From an uncultured Bacteroidales bacterium (GTDB lineage Bacteria > Bacteroidota > Bacteroidia > Bacteroidales > UBA932), in assembly GCA_944326265.1 (NCBI GenBank), contig CALVDE010000017.1:1-64000 (forward strand): 64,000 bases of DNA. Direction: 5' to 3'. Position 1 is the stretch's first letter. The number at the start of each line of letters is the position of its first letter. The notes beneath the pieces were generated by a model. It searched no databases and had not been told where the DNA came from. It was given only the letters and a program-made list of their open reading frames with translations. This document shows, one piece after another, positions 42,979-51,721 of this stretch. Both the position numbers and the translations under genes were made by a program.

Positions 42979-45477
42979 TTATCTTCCCATTCCGCCGGCC
43001 TGGCCGGTGCTTATGCCGCCGGAGCCTCCTACGCGGGAGGATTCCTCCACGTTGCCGACGTTGCGTCTGCGGACGTTGGATGCGGTACCGAAACGGTAGC
43101 TGAACGAGAGGGTGATTTTCTGCATGTTGATGTGCTGGTCTATGCTGTAGGTCAGCACGTCGCCGCTGTAGGAGGTGATGCTGGTCCGGAATGAGCGGAG
43201 CAGATCCTGGACGTTGAGGGCGATGGTGCCGCGGCCGTCCCAGAGGTTCTTCTTGATGCCGCCGAAGAGCATGTACATCGGGCGGATGTTCATGTAGCCC
43301 ATTGTCATGTTGCCGGAGCCGAAGCCTCCGATCTCTATTTTCCATTCCTTGGGCAGCAGGAAGTTGAGGCTGCCGTAGAAGCTCTGGAGGAAGGAGCCGT
43401 CTGAGTAGCTGTCGTCGGAGGTGCTGACATTGCTGTTGTAGGCGGCGAAGTAGTTGGCCGAGAGGTTGAGCCACTTGGTTATGGGCAGCTCGGATACTGA
43501 CAGGGCCGCACCGGCAAGGGACTGGGTCCCGAAATTCTCCCATATAAGACGCTGCTCACCGTTTGCCGGATTGACCTCGGGATGCTGCATGATGAGGTTG
43601 GTGTTGTGCTGGTAGAGCAGGCTCAGGTTGAGGTGCTGGCCGTATCCGACACTCAGGGATACCTGATCGGAGAACTGGGGGTCAAGGTCGGGATCACCCT
43701 CGGTGAAGGAATTGGCCGACATGTAGGTGCGGAAGGGATTGAGCTGGCTGTATCCGGGGCGGCTGATGCGCCGGGTGTAGGAGACGGCCAGCCGCCAGTC
43801 CTTTGAGGGCATGTAGCTGACGAAGGCTGTGGGGAAGATGTTGAAGTAGCTCTTGGCGCTCTTCTCTCCTGCGCTTCGCCAGTCGCCTCTGGCCCAGGTG
43901 TACTCGCCGCGCAGTCCGATCTTGACGGACCATTTGGTGCCGAAGCTCTTGGCTGCCGAGATGTAGGCGGCGGCTATCTGTTCGTCGTAGAGGAACAGGT
44001 TTGAAAGGCTGTCGCTGTAGTTCCAGCGTCCTCCGTAGAAGTCCTCGCGCACGGAATTATTGTCAGTCAGGGTCCTGGACCATTTGAGTCCGGCCTCAAG
44101 CATACCTGTCTGCCAGAAAACCTGCTGGTAATCGGCTTTTACGGACAGGATCTGAAGATTCTGGGCTGCGTCCTGCCTGAAGATGCTGGAATCAAGCTGA
44201 AGCAGCGACGGCATTATGTCCGACGGAATGTCGCTCTGGCGGCTGTTGTTGTTGATGTCGTACCATGAGTAATCGGCGTTGACGGTCAGCTCCTGCATCC
44301 TGGTCTTGTCGAATGTATGGGTGTAGTTGAGATTGGCCGAGACACCGTCGAACCTGTCGGTGTTGTCTATCCCGCTTTCCAGCCGGCCCAGAAGCTCATC
44401 CGCCATGAGATGCTCTGTGAAGTTGTCCCCGTATGTGCCTGTACTGCTGTTGCGGAATGTGCCGTTGACGATGGCTCCCAGAACGTTGCGCTCATTCATG
44501 TACCAGTCGTTTCCGACGCGGAACATCTGGTTGGTGTTGCGCATCAGGAGGTTGGACGTGCTGCGCATCTTCATTCCGTAGTCCTCTCCGTACAGAGATT
44601 CTGAGACAAGACCGGCTGTCATGTCGTCATACCCGGCGCTGTATGTAAGGAAAGTGTTGGTCTTTGCACCACGGTAGCTGAGATTGACGGATCCGTCGGC
44701 GGCCTGTTCCCAGCGGTCGAAATACATCCCTCCGTAGCTGAGGTTTACCGAGCCGTTGAGTCCTTGGGTGAAATTCTTCTTGGTTACGATGTTGATGATG
44801 CCGCCACCGCCCGCCGCATCGTATTTGGCCGAGGGATGGGCCATGATCTCGATGCGGTCGATGGTAGTGCCGTCAGTGGACTGGAGCAGGACCTCGAGTT
44901 CCTTGCCGGAGAGATTGGACGGCCTTCCGTCTATCCAGACCTCCACGGATGAGCCGTTGAGCTTGACATTGCCGTCGAAGTCTATCGTCACGCCGGGGGC
45001 CTTGCGGAGCAGATCCGTGCCGTTGCTGCCCTCGGTGGAAACCGCATCGGCAACGTTCATTATCAGCCGGTCCAGCTTCTGCTCGATGACCGGGCGGCGG
45101 GCTGAGACAACTACTGCGTCCAGCATCTCTGCGACAGGCTCGATGCTGACAGTACCGATGTCGGAGCCCATGGACGGATTGACCCGGATGACTGCATCCT
45201 TGTATCCGATGAAGGATATTTTCATGATGTATTCCCTTGCGGTCAGACCGTTGAAAGCGAATCTGCCCGTGGAGTCGGTGGTGGTGCCGTCCACGAACGT
45301 GCTGTCCGGCATTATCAGGGCCACTGTCGCGAACTCCACCGGTGCCGATGTGGCGGCATCCGTCACTCTTCCGGTCAATGTCCCGGTGTGTTCATGCTGC
45401 GGCCCGGCCAGGGCGGCTGTCGCAGAGGCCAGAATCATGCATACTGCCGCTGTCGCTGTAATAATATGGTGTCTCAT
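42979..45477 (-). CDS. TonB-dependent receptor-like outer-membrane protein
   Basis: An 832-residue outer-membrane protein. After the signal (about 1-24) there is a carboxypeptidase-regulatory-like domain (about 30-110, 'TGRVTDAATSAPVEFATVAL'), a plug domain ('EGSNGTDLLRKAPGVTIDFDGNVKLNGSSVEVWIDGRPS', about 150-190), and a C-terminal barrel of the OMP_b-brl_3 type. It ends in a Gly/Arg-rich tail. No SusD partner is adjacent, so a glycan PUL is unlikely. Its ATG overlaps the gntR stop and it shares the ABC/GntR promoter, so it may import or export whatever the regulator senses. Confidence 0.88.
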   Translation of the reverse strand: MRHHIITATAAVCMILASATAALAGPQHEHTGTLTGRVTDAATSAPVEFATVALIMPDSTFVDGTTTDSTGRFAFNGLTAREYIMKISFIGYKDAVIRVNPSMGSDIGTVSIEPVAEMLDAVVVSARRPVIEQKLDRLIMNVADAVSTEGSNGTDLLRKAPGVTIDFDGNVKLNGSSVEVWIDGRPSNLSGKELEVLLQSTDGTTIDRIEIMAHPSAKYDAAGGGGIINIVTKKNFTQGLNGSVNLSYGGMYFDRWEQAADGSVNLSYRGAKTNTFLTYSAGYDDMTAGLVSESLYGEDYGMKMRSTSNLLMRNTNQMFRVGNDWYMNERNVLGAIVNGTFRNSSTGTYGDNFTEHLMADELLGRLESGIDNTDRFDGVSANLNYTHTFDKTRMQELTVNADYSWYDINNNSRQSDIPSDIMPSLLQLDSSIFRQDAAQNLQILSVKADYQQVFWQTGMLEAGLKWSRTLTDNNSVREDFYGGRWNYSDSLSNLFLYDEQIAAAYISAAKSFGTKWSVKIGLRGEYTWARGDWRSAGEKSAKSYFNIFPTAFVSYMPSKDWRLAVSYTRRISRPGYSQLNPFRTYMSANSFTEGDPDLDPQFSDQVSLSVGYGQHLNLSLLYQHNTNLIMQHPEVNPANGEQRLIWENFGTQSLAGAALSVSELPITKWLNLSANYFAAYNSNVSTSDDSYSDGSFLQSFYGSLNFLLPKEWKIEIGGFGSGNMTMGYMNIRPMYMLFGGIKKNLWDGRGTIALNVQDLLRSFRTSITSYSGDVLTYSIDQHINMQKITLSFSYRFGTASNVRRRNVGNVEESSRVGGSGGISTGQAGGMGR

Positions 45478-45872
45478 TGCTGTTGTCTGCTGTTGTCTGC
45501 TGTTGTCTGCTGTTTCCGGTAAAGAGAGACGATCTCCTCAATCGTGATGCCGAGGATTTCCATTTTCCTGAATACCTCCTTCAGGTCGCCGGAGATGAAG
45601 CTGCTGCGCTGTTTCTCGCGGATGACGGTCTTGGCCCCCGGGCTGACGAAGTACCCGATGCCGCGCTTGTTGTGGATAATGCCCTCGGAGGAGAGCTCGT
45701 CGTAGGAGCGGGCGACGGTGTTGGGATTGACCTCGAGGGAGACTCCGCATTCCCTTACTGACGGTATGCGGTCACCCTCGGGCCACTGTCCTGTCAGAAT
45801 CCGCTCGCATATCGCGTCGGCTATCTGCAGGTAGATGGGTTTATGCTGGTCGAATTCCATGATTGCTTGCAT
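45474..45872 (-). CDS. GntR-family regulator, YtrA-type
   Basis: A 132-residue short GntR protein: winged helix at about 8-75 ('KPIYLQIADAICERILTGQWPEGDRIPSVRECGVSLEVNPNTVARSYDELSSEGIIHNKRGIGYFVS'), then a small C-terminal helical domain instead of a large ligand domain, the YtrA subfamily pattern. This class usually represses its own ABC transporter operon. A 22-bp near-perfect palindrome next to the operon promoter fits as operator. The last codons are made of a 10-bp tandem repeat, giving the odd tail TTADNSRQQQ. Confidence 0.9.
   Translation of the reverse strand: MQAIMEFDQHKPIYLQIADAICERILTGQWPEGDRIPSVRECGVSLEVNPNTVARSYDELSSEGIIHNKRGIGYFVSPGAKTVIREKQRSSFISGDLKEVFRKMEILGITIEEIVSLYRKQQTTADNSRQQQ
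45478..45514 (-). repeat. 10-bp tandem repeat at the gntR-receptor junction
   Basis: Three full copies of CAGCAGACAA (minus strand) plus partial units. The repeat lies just upstream of the overlapping stop/start ATGA of gntR and the receptor gene. Ten is not a multiple of three, so any gain or loss of a unit changes the gntR reading frame at its end. Confidence 0.85.
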
Positions 45873-45884
45873 TTTACTGAGACC

Positions 45885-46733
45885 TTAGTACTGGATCCTG
45901 CGGATACGGAAATAGGTGAGTATCCAGCAGGCAATGGGGAGGATGTATGTGCAGAACACTATGGCAGCTTTGTAGAGGGTTATCAGCCATTGGTAGATGC
46001 GCTCTGGATTGATGTCGGGATTGTTCTGCAGGTTGTCGAAGACGCTGACTGCGGATATGACCACGATGACTATCGCTATTACCCATATACCCAGAAGGGT
46101 AAGCAGGGTGTAGCCTATCTTGTGCCGGCGGAAAAGCATGTTGAGCAGGACAAATGCGCTCTGGGTGAGGGCCAGGCCGACTATGGGCGGTACGGCCAAT
46201 GGAATTATGGTGTCGAACATCCTGTTGACGAAGTCAATGGCCATAGGGTCGGTATTGAGCTGCAGGAAGCTTGTTATTGTGTTCAGATATTCCTTGGAGG
46301 AGAACATGCAGCCCCAGATGCTGCCGGAGTAACGGGCTTCAAACGGCATGAGGGTGAGCAGGGAATCGAGGCTCATCAGCAGGACTGTGGAGAGCAGGGG
46401 AAAGATGACCGAGCAGATGACCAGCATACTGATGGTCTTCTCGAGGGTCGAGGAGGGAGAGACGGCGTAGAAGACACCTTCCATGCGGCGGTTCTCGTTC
46501 TTGTAGAGGAAGAAGGGAGCCAGGCAGCCTATGATGCTGAGGATTGTCGCGGCTGAAGATGCCCGGGCTCCGGCGGCGACAGGCTCTCCGTCGATGAGGT
46601 TAAGAGCCCAGATGGCAAGGTAGGTCATGAGGATGATGCCTGTGGAGGTCAGGATGGGCATGTATTTTTCCTGAAGCTCCTTGTAGATGGTCAGGCCCAG
46701 GCGGTGTATGCTGAATGTTGCGTTCATGGTCAT
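45885..46733 (-). CDS. ABC transporter membrane subunit
   Basis: A 282-residue integral membrane protein with six or so hydrophobic segments (about 28-48, 62-82, 105-130, 180-205, 215-240, 250-275). It starts directly after the stop of the ATPase gene (TAA then ATG), so it is its permease. Such pairs with a YtrA regulator often handle antimicrobial peptides or cell-wall-active compounds in Gram-positives; in Bacteroidetes the substrate is not known. Confidence 0.75.
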   Translation of the reverse strand: MTMNATFSIHRLGLTIYKELQEKYMPILTSTGIILMTYLAIWALNLIDGEPVAAGARASSAATILSIIGCLAPFFLYKNENRRMEGVFYAVSPSSTLEKTISMLVICSVIFPLLSTVLLMSLDSLLTLMPFEARYSGSIWGCMFSSKEYLNTITSFLQLNTDPMAIDFVNRMFDTIIPLAVPPIVGLALTQSAFVLLNMLFRRHKIGYTLLTLLGIWVIAIVIVVISAVSVFDNLQNNPDINPERIYQWLITLYKAAIVFCTYILPIACWILTYFRIRRIQY

Positions 46734-47576
46734 TTATTTAAAAAGTTTCTTGAATGTTTCTTTATTCCGGAGGGTGGCGTTGAAGAGGGCCTCGAGGTTC
46801 ACTCTGGAGGGCATGCCGTCGCGGTTGGGAATTACCTGATAATATCCGCTGAGGCTGTTCTCGCTCCAGTAGGCCTCGGGATCGGGCTCCTGGCTCATGG
46901 TGAAGAGGAGTTTTTCGCTGATCTGCTCGATGGAGGCGTTGAGGATCATGCCGCTGCGGTCGAGGATGATGATCGGGTCGATAAGGTTTTCCAGGTCACG
47001 TACCTGATGGGTGGAGATGGCGATGACCCTGTCTTCGGTGGCGCACTCGGAGATGACGCGGCGCAGGGTGGTCTTCGAGGGGATGTCCAGGCCGTTGGAG
47101 GGCTCGTCCATCAGCAGCACCCTGGTGTTGAGTGCCAGGGCAAATGCGATGAGGGCCTTCTTCTGCTGGCCGTGGGAAAGTTTGTCGAAGCGGTAGGTGG
47201 GGTCGACCTCGAAGGTGAGGCAGAGTTTCTCGAACTGGGCTGCGTCCCAGCGGGGGTAGAGCAGGGAATTGCTCTGTGCGAACCGTTTTACGGAGATGGG
47301 AGGGGCGACGAACAGCTCGGGGACGAAGTAGATGTCCTTGAGCATTTCGGGATTGCGGCTGGCGGAGCGCATGCCCATGACTGTGCATTCGCCGCTTTTG
47401 GCGCGGAGCAGGCCGCAGATTGTGCGCAGCAGCGTGGTCTTGCCCACGCCGTTCTCGCCGAGCAGGCCGTAGATGCGGCCCGCTTCCAGTTCGAGGCTCA
47501 GGTCCTCGAACACGATGTGTTTCCTGTAGTTGAACTTCAGGTGTTCAATCTTTACGATCGGGTTGTTGGTGTCCAT
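46734..47576 (-). CDS. ABC transporter ATP-binding protein
   Basis: A 280-residue ATPase subunit. Walker A is GENGVGKT (40-47), the ABC signature is LSHGQQ (133-138), and Walker B is VLLMDEPSNGLD (about 153-164), followed by a switch His in 'VIAISTHQVRDLE'. The signature LSHGQ departs a little from LSGGQ. First gene of the operon ATPase-permease-gntR-receptor, with a leader of about 70 bases that contains the operator. Confidence 0.93.
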   Translation of the reverse strand: MDTNNPIVKIEHLKFNYRKHIVFEDLSLELEAGRIYGLLGENGVGKTTLLRTICGLLRAKSGECTVMGMRSASRNPEMLKDIYFVPELFVAPPISVKRFAQSNSLLYPRWDAAQFEKLCLTFEVDPTYRFDKLSHGQQKKALIAFALALNTRVLLMDEPSNGLDIPSKTTLRRVISECATEDRVIAISTHQVRDLENLIDPIIILDRSGMILNASIEQISEKLLFTMSQEPDPEAYWSENSLSGYYQVIPNRDGMPSRVNLEALFNATLRNKETFKKLFK

Positions 47577-47626
47577 AACTTATACTTTTTATTTGATGTA
47601 ATCAGACAGGATGTCTTATTTATTTA

Positions 47627-47648
47627 GTGTATTAGTTATCTAGTACAC
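47627..47648. promoter_or_regulatory. Likely GntR operator
   Basis: GTGTATTAG, TTAT, CTAGTACAC: a 9-4-9 inverted repeat with one mismatch. It starts two bases downstream of the -7 box and covers the predicted transcription start, the expected place for a repressor. The half-site GTGTA resembles the known YtrA-family operators of the form AGTGTA...TACACT. Confidence 0.75.
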
Positions 47649-47650
47649 AG

Positions 47651-47681
47651 CAAAGGTAAGACAAATTTTGTTGTCTCCAAA
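47651..47681 (-). promoter_or_regulatory. Consensus promoter of the ABC-gntR-receptor operon
   Basis: On the minus strand TTTG at 47681-47678, exactly 19 bases, then TACCTTTG at 47658-47651. A full match to the Bacteroidetes consensus. Confidence 0.85.
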
Positions 47682-47718
47682 AAAAATTGAAAAAATTCGG
47701 GCTGACCGTGGTAACGTT

Positions 47719-48234
47719 TTACAGCTCTGAGCAGAACTCGAACAGTCCGGCCACCTGGCCCGGATTGTCGAAATCAACCTTGTTTGCTCTCACAAAGTCG
47801 CGGATATCGCGCTTCTTGTCCGGAAATGCTTTCAGAAAAGAGCTGAGTTTTATAGGATAAAGTTTCCTGCCTATCGTCATTACATTCTCGACATTGCAGA
47901 TGCAGCGCAACTGGAATGGTTCCGTGGATTTTGTCTGCCCGGAGAAGGAAGACTGGCTGTAATCCACGACAAATGCGTGGCCTACGGCGTTTAGCCTGTA
48001 GTCCTGGCTTTCTTCTTCTGCCGGGTAGTGGTTGCCGTAATCCAAGGTTAAGGTCCTGAGCTCGGACAAGGTTACGTTGCCGGCTTCCTGAATGACCCTG
48101 ACGAAGTACTTTCCTACGGGGACAATCACGATTCCGGGAGCCTCAAGGCGGGTAATGTACTCGGTGCTCGTCAGCCGGAGTGTGTCTCCGTCAGGAGTGA
48201 GCGATACCCGGCCGTCAGTCTTCAGGACGGGCAT
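47719..48234 (-). CDS. Conserved hypothetical protein, 171 aa
   Basis: I do not recognise a family. It is a soluble mixed alpha/beta protein without signal or membrane segment. The first half is beta-like ('DTLRLTSTEYITRLEAPGIVIVPVGKYFVRVIQEAG'); the C-terminus is helical with 'SSFLKAFPDKKRDIRDFVRANKVDFDNPGQVAGLFEFCSEL'. That last stretch is common as a closing helix bundle in unnamed Bacteroidetes proteins. Its ATG overlaps the DUF2007 gene by 20 bases, so it may be translated with that gene; an internal start is possible. Confidence 0.6.
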   Translation of the reverse strand: MPVLKTDGRVSLTPDGDTLRLTSTEYITRLEAPGIVIVPVGKYFVRVIQEAGNVTLSELRTLTLDYGNHYPAEEESQDYRLNAVGHAFVVDYSQSSFSGQTKSTEPFQLRCICNVENVMTIGRKLYPIKLSSFLKAFPDKKRDIRDFVRANKVDFDNPGQVAGLFEFCSEL

Positions 48235-48427
48235 TCAGTATTTCCATCGCCTTGTCGTAAAGTGCGTCGTCGACGACTACCTCTATGGCGACCAGGTCGG
48301 TGTTTACCGCACCTGTGGACCAGACCAGATTCTCACCGAGAACGAAAGCCGGGACTCCGTTCTCTTCAAGGACTCCTTTGCAGATGTTTGCGGAGATGGG
48401 GTTGTTGAATTTCTGAACTACTTTCAT
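48215..48427 (-). CDS. DUF2007-type small signalling-like protein
   Basis: A 70-residue protein with the ferredoxin-like DUF2007 pattern: 'VVQKFNNPISANICKGVLEENGVPAFVLGENLVWSTGAVNTDLVAIEVVVDDALYDKAMEIL'. These proteins are called putative prokaryotic signal transducers, though no mechanism is established. It lies between a two-helix membrane protein (3-base gap) and the 171-residue protein (overlap). Confidence 0.8.
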   Translation of the reverse strand: MKVVQKFNNPISANICKGVLEENGVPAFVLGENLVWSTGAVNTDLVAIEVVVDDALYDKAMEILNARPED

Positions 48428-48430
48428 AAT

Positions 48431-49018
48431 TTATTTCTCATTGCTGTTGTCTCCGGCTGTCCCGTCGGGTCCGCCGAAATCGTATGGATCGTCGCGTAAA
48501 GGAGCATCGGAATCATTGCGGAGGGCGTATGAAATCCGGCTCTCAAGACGGAGAATGTCCTTGCGGTTGCCTTCAAGGATGAGCGGGGCCTCGCCCTTGG
48601 TTATGGTTACGGCATCCTCGTAGGCTCTCATGAAGCGCGTGAAACCGTTTTTGATACGGAATGTCAGTTTCTCCGGGTCCTCGCTCACTTTCTCGTATCC
48701 TGCCTGCTCGAATTCATTGATGATCTTGTCCCGGTGGTCCTCGAAATCACCTTCGATCATGACTTCTTTCTTGACAAAGGTCAGGCCGGGATAGATAGCT
48801 GCGATGATGACGAAGATCAGCAGCATTTTCCACCATGAGCCGTAGCTGAACAGGGCTTCGCCGGGGACTGAATCGGGGGAGGTGGCGAAAATGCGGTTGA
48901 TGTCACCGTACTGTTCGGGCGAGATCAGGACGATGACACCTGTGAAGACGGCTGCGAGTATGACGAAGATGAAGAAATATTTTACGGATCTGATTATGCG
49001 TTTTGCCTTGGGATTCAT
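48431..49018 (-). CDS. Two-helix membrane protein, 195 aa
   Basis: It has membrane helices at about 14-34 and 65-84, then a cytoplasmic domain 'VMIEGDFEDHRDKIINEFEQAGYEKVSEDPEKLTFRIKNGFTRFMRAYEDAVTITKGEAPLILEGNRKDILRLESRISYAL'. The tail is acidic and disordered-looking. The soluble part resembles a compact alpha/beta domain seen in unnamed Bacteroidales proteins; I assign no function. It is first in a leftward unit of three small genes. Confidence 0.7.
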   Translation of the reverse strand: MNPKAKRIIRSVKYFFIFVILAAVFTGVIVLISPEQYGDINRIFATSPDSVPGEALFSYGSWWKMLLIFVIIAAIYPGLTFVKKEVMIEGDFEDHRDKIINEFEQAGYEKVSEDPEKLTFRIKNGFTRFMRAYEDAVTITKGEAPLILEGNRKDILRLESRISYALRNDSDAPLRDDPYDFGGPDGTAGDNSNEK

Positions 49019-49045
49019 GTTGCGTGTGTCTGTTTTTGATTAAAT

Positions 49046-49079
49046 TTGCCACAAATATAGTAAATCGTATTATTTTTGC
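49046..49079. promoter_or_regulatory. Divergent promoters
   Basis: Plus strand: TTTG at 49046-49049, 22 bases, TATTTTTG at 49072-49079, for the coiled-coil gene. Minus strand: TATATTTG at 49060-49053, for the membrane protein at 48431-49018. Confidence 0.45.
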
Positions 49080-49109
49080 CCGTATATAACAGGATTAATT
49101 TTAGAATCA

Positions 49110-50024
49110 ATGGAAGAAAACAACAAGATTGAGAACAATGCGCCTGCAGCCGGCGGTGCCGATCCCAACCGTGGGCTTAAAATTACCGTGATAGTCCTGG
49201 CCGTTGTGGCTGTGGTCCTGGCAGGAGTCTTCGCGTATGTGTGGTACGACCGTCAGAAGATGATAGATGATCTGACCGTTGACAAGGAGAATCTTACACA
49301 GGAACTTATCGACCTTCAGGGAGAGTATGCGCTGCTTTCTACGGACAATGACAGCCTTAACGTCCAGCTCGACCGTGAGAGGGAGAAGGTGAGCCAGCTG
49401 CTTGACCGGATTCAGAAAACAGATGCCGCCAACCGCAGCAAGATCCGTCAGTACGAGAAGGAACTGGGGACTCTGCGTTCGATCATGAAACATTATATTT
49501 TCCAGATAGACTCGCTCAATACCCTCAACATAGCTTTGCGCAAGGATGCCGAGCTGGCGCGTCAGGAGGCCAGGCAGTCTCAGGAGCGTTATCAGGAACT
49601 CAGCAAGACGACCGACGAGTATGCGCGTCTGGTGGAGCAGGGCTCGGAGATAAAGGGCAGGGGCATCCGTGTGACAGGCATAAACGCCTCCAACAAGGAA
49701 ACGGACCGGAGCAGCCGTATCAAGAAGCTCAGGACCTGTCTCTCGCTGGTGGAGAACTCGATTGCTCCGAAGGGCATCATGACAGTGTACATCAGGGTCA
49801 AAGGTCCTGACGGAATCCTTCTGACCACGGACCAGCAGCGTATTTTCGAGACAGGCGGAGAGCAGCTTGTCTACACCGAGTCCCGTGATGTGGACTATCA
49901 GGGAGAGGAAGTGGAAGTATGTGTGTACTACTCATCCGACCAGAAATTCGTGAAAGGAGTATATACCGTCGAGGTCTATACTGCGTCGGGCCTGCTGGGC
50001 ACCGGAGACGTGCTTTTGAGATAA
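49110..50024 (+). CDS. Single-pass coiled-coil membrane protein
   Basis: A 304-residue protein: short cytosolic tail (1-22), one membrane helix (about 24-44), a long periplasmic coiled coil (about 50-170, heptads such as 'LTQELIDLQGEYALLSTDNDSLNVQLDREREKVSQLLDRI'), and a beta domain at 185-304 ('GRGIRVTGIN', 'MTVYIRVKGPDGILLTTDQQRIFETGG'). It is a conserved Bacteroidetes protein of unknown role, perhaps in envelope or cell-division architecture, by analogy with other such topologies. One base separates its stop from hemW. Confidence 0.75.
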   Translation: MEENNKIENNAPAAGGADPNRGLKITVIVLAVVAVVLAGVFAYVWYDRQKMIDDLTVDKENLTQELIDLQGEYALLSTDNDSLNVQLDREREKVSQLLDRIQKTDAANRSKIRQYEKELGTLRSIMKHYIFQIDSLNTLNIALRKDAELARQEARQSQERYQELSKTTDEYARLVEQGSEIKGRGIRVTGINASNKETDRSSRIKKLRTCLSLVENSIAPKGIMTVYIRVKGPDGILLTTDQQRIFETGGEQLVYTESRDVDYQGEEVEVCVYYSSDQKFVKGVYTVEVYTASGLLGTGDVLLR

Positions 50025-50025
50025 A

Positions 50026-51246
50026 ATGATTTATATCCATTTCCCTTTCTGCAGATCGTTCTGCACTTACTGTGACTTCTATTCGGTAAGGGAGAGAGGG
50101 AAAATGGAGCAGTATGTGAAAGCCCTTCTGCGCGAGATTGATGCGCGGAGGGCTTTTCTTATGCGGTGTGCGGAGCCTGCAACATTGTATATAGGCGGCG
50201 GAACTCCCTCTCTGTGCCCGTCCGGGTGGTTGTCGGAGATTGTGTCCGCTCTCCGTGCCGTTGCCGGGGATTTCAGGGAGCTGACCGTGGAGGTCAACCC
50301 TGACGATGTGACTCCGGAATATGCGCTCGGACTGCGCCGCCTGGGTGCCAACCGTATCAGTATGGGCGTACAGTCGTTCTCGGATGTCAGTCTCAGGTGG
50401 ATGAACCGCCGTCACGATGCCGCAGGAGCCCGTGAGGCTTTCCGGGTGCTGCGTGAGGCCGGCTTTTGCAATATCTCGCTGGACCTGATCTTCGGTTACG
50501 ACCCGGTGCCGTGGGGGACTCCGCCCTCGTCCGATGACTTGCTGATGCGGATGTGGAGTGAGGATCTGGAACAGATGCTGCATCTTCGTCCGGAGCACAT
50601 ATCGGCCTATCAGATGGGTGTCGAGGATGGCAGCGTGCTGGGAGAGAAAGCCTCGGCCGGTCTGTACTGCGAACCGTCCGACGAGTTGTGCGCCGCGCAG
50701 TACGCATTGCTTCAGAAGATGCTCGCCGGAGCCGGCTATGAGCAGTACGAGGTGTCCAATTTCGCATTGCCGGGCTATCATGCCTTACACAACAGCGGTT
50801 ACTGGGAGCGTCTGCCGTACATCGGTTTCGGCCCGGGAGCACATTCGTTTGACGGAGACCGCCGCCGCAGCTGGAATGTTCCCGATGTGGACCTGTATAT
50901 CCGGCACTGGCTGCCGGAGGTGTCTCCCGGCCCTGAAATTCCGGTCGGGACTTCCGCTTGTTCCGGGGGTGCCGCTCGCTCCGGAGGTGCGCCTTACCGG
51001 ACGGACGGTGCGGCTTCCGGCAGCGAGACTCTTACCGATGAGGACGTGCTGGTCGAGAAAGTCATGCTGGGGCTGCGCAAGACTTCCGGCCTGCTTTTGT
51101 CCGATGTTCCGGAACTCGATCCGGTGACAGTCACCCGTATGGTCTCCTCCGGCTCTCTCGTCGAGGATGCCGGCCGCATACGCATCCCTCCCTCAAGGCT
51201 CTTCATCAGTGACACCGTCATCCGCTCCCTCCTTCCCTCCGGCTGA
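50026..51246 (+). CDS. hemW: HemW-like radical SAM protein
   Basis: A 406-residue radical SAM protein with the cluster motif C9-x3-C13-x2-C16 in FPFCRSFCTYCDFYS. It continues with 'LYIGGGTPSLCPSGWL', 'EVNPDDVTPEYALGLRRLGANRISMGVQSFSD' and 'YEVSNFALPGYHALHNSGYWERLPYIGFGPGAHSF', all HemW/HemN-like. HemW proteins act as heme chaperones rather than coproporphyrinogen oxidases. Around residues 305-330 there is an unusual low-complexity insert (GTSACSGGAARSGGAPYRTDGAASG). It follows the coiled-coil gene immediately. Confidence 0.9.
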   Translation: MIYIHFPFCRSFCTYCDFYSVRERGKMEQYVKALLREIDARRAFLMRCAEPATLYIGGGTPSLCPSGWLSEIVSALRAVAGDFRELTVEVNPDDVTPEYALGLRRLGANRISMGVQSFSDVSLRWMNRRHDAAGAREAFRVLREAGFCNISLDLIFGYDPVPWGTPPSSDDLLMRMWSEDLEQMLHLRPEHISAYQMGVEDGSVLGEKASAGLYCEPSDELCAAQYALLQKMLAGAGYEQYEVSNFALPGYHALHNSGYWERLPYIGFGPGAHSFDGDRRRSWNVPDVDLYIRHWLPEVSPGPEIPVGTSACSGGAARSGGAPYRTDGAASGSETLTDEDVLVEKVMLGLRKTSGLLLSDVPELDPVTVTRMVSSGSLVEDAGRIRIPPSRLFISDTVIRSLLPSG

Positions 51247-51388
51247 TTCCGGTTATTCGCAGCCCATTTACTTTTCCCGCCCTCTGCCTAATGACGGGTG
51301 CTTTTTCCATTTTTCCCGGAAAGTCTGTCGCACCTCATCATCTTTCCGCCACTTCCTGCCCGTGTGGTATGTACGGGCATCGGTGTTA

Positions 51389-51466
51389 TGCGCAATATCC
51401 TGATTTTCTGGTTATTAACTATTTTGAAGGTGGATTTCGGAGCCTTTTATACCCTCGAAATCCATC
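51389..51466 (+). repeat. Left REP-like element flanking the transposase
   Basis: GGTGGATTTC (51429-51438) pairs, with one mismatch, with GAAATCCATC (51457-51466), loop of 18 bases ending CCCTC. TGCG at 51389 lies 42 bases before TGGATTTC. The same 38-base palindrome and the same 42-base spacing recur at 52637-52714, in the same orientation. Confidence 0.75.
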
Positions 51467-51721
51467 TGAGAAAACGGTCAAATAACGTCTAATCAACCGG
51501 TTACACTTGACGCTATGTGCGCGTGAATTCCGTTGCCGGACCTGATAGGCATGTCTTTGCCGGCCATTATGCTGCCGGCGTATTCAGCTTACCAAAAACG
51601 TAAAAACTTTTGCGTCGGTGCCTGCCTTTGCTTATCGCAGTGGCTCAAATCTTTGCCGACCATGCCGTCCATTTGCGTAAAATACATTTTGCAAAAATCG
51701 TAAATAATTAACAGGCAGTGT

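Noticed and set aside
43582-47627. Several 70-307 codon open frames on the plus strand opposite the receptor/ABC operon
   Set aside because: They mirror the minus-strand genes codon for codon and show no domains; the longest (46704-47627) is the antisense of the ABC ATPase gene.
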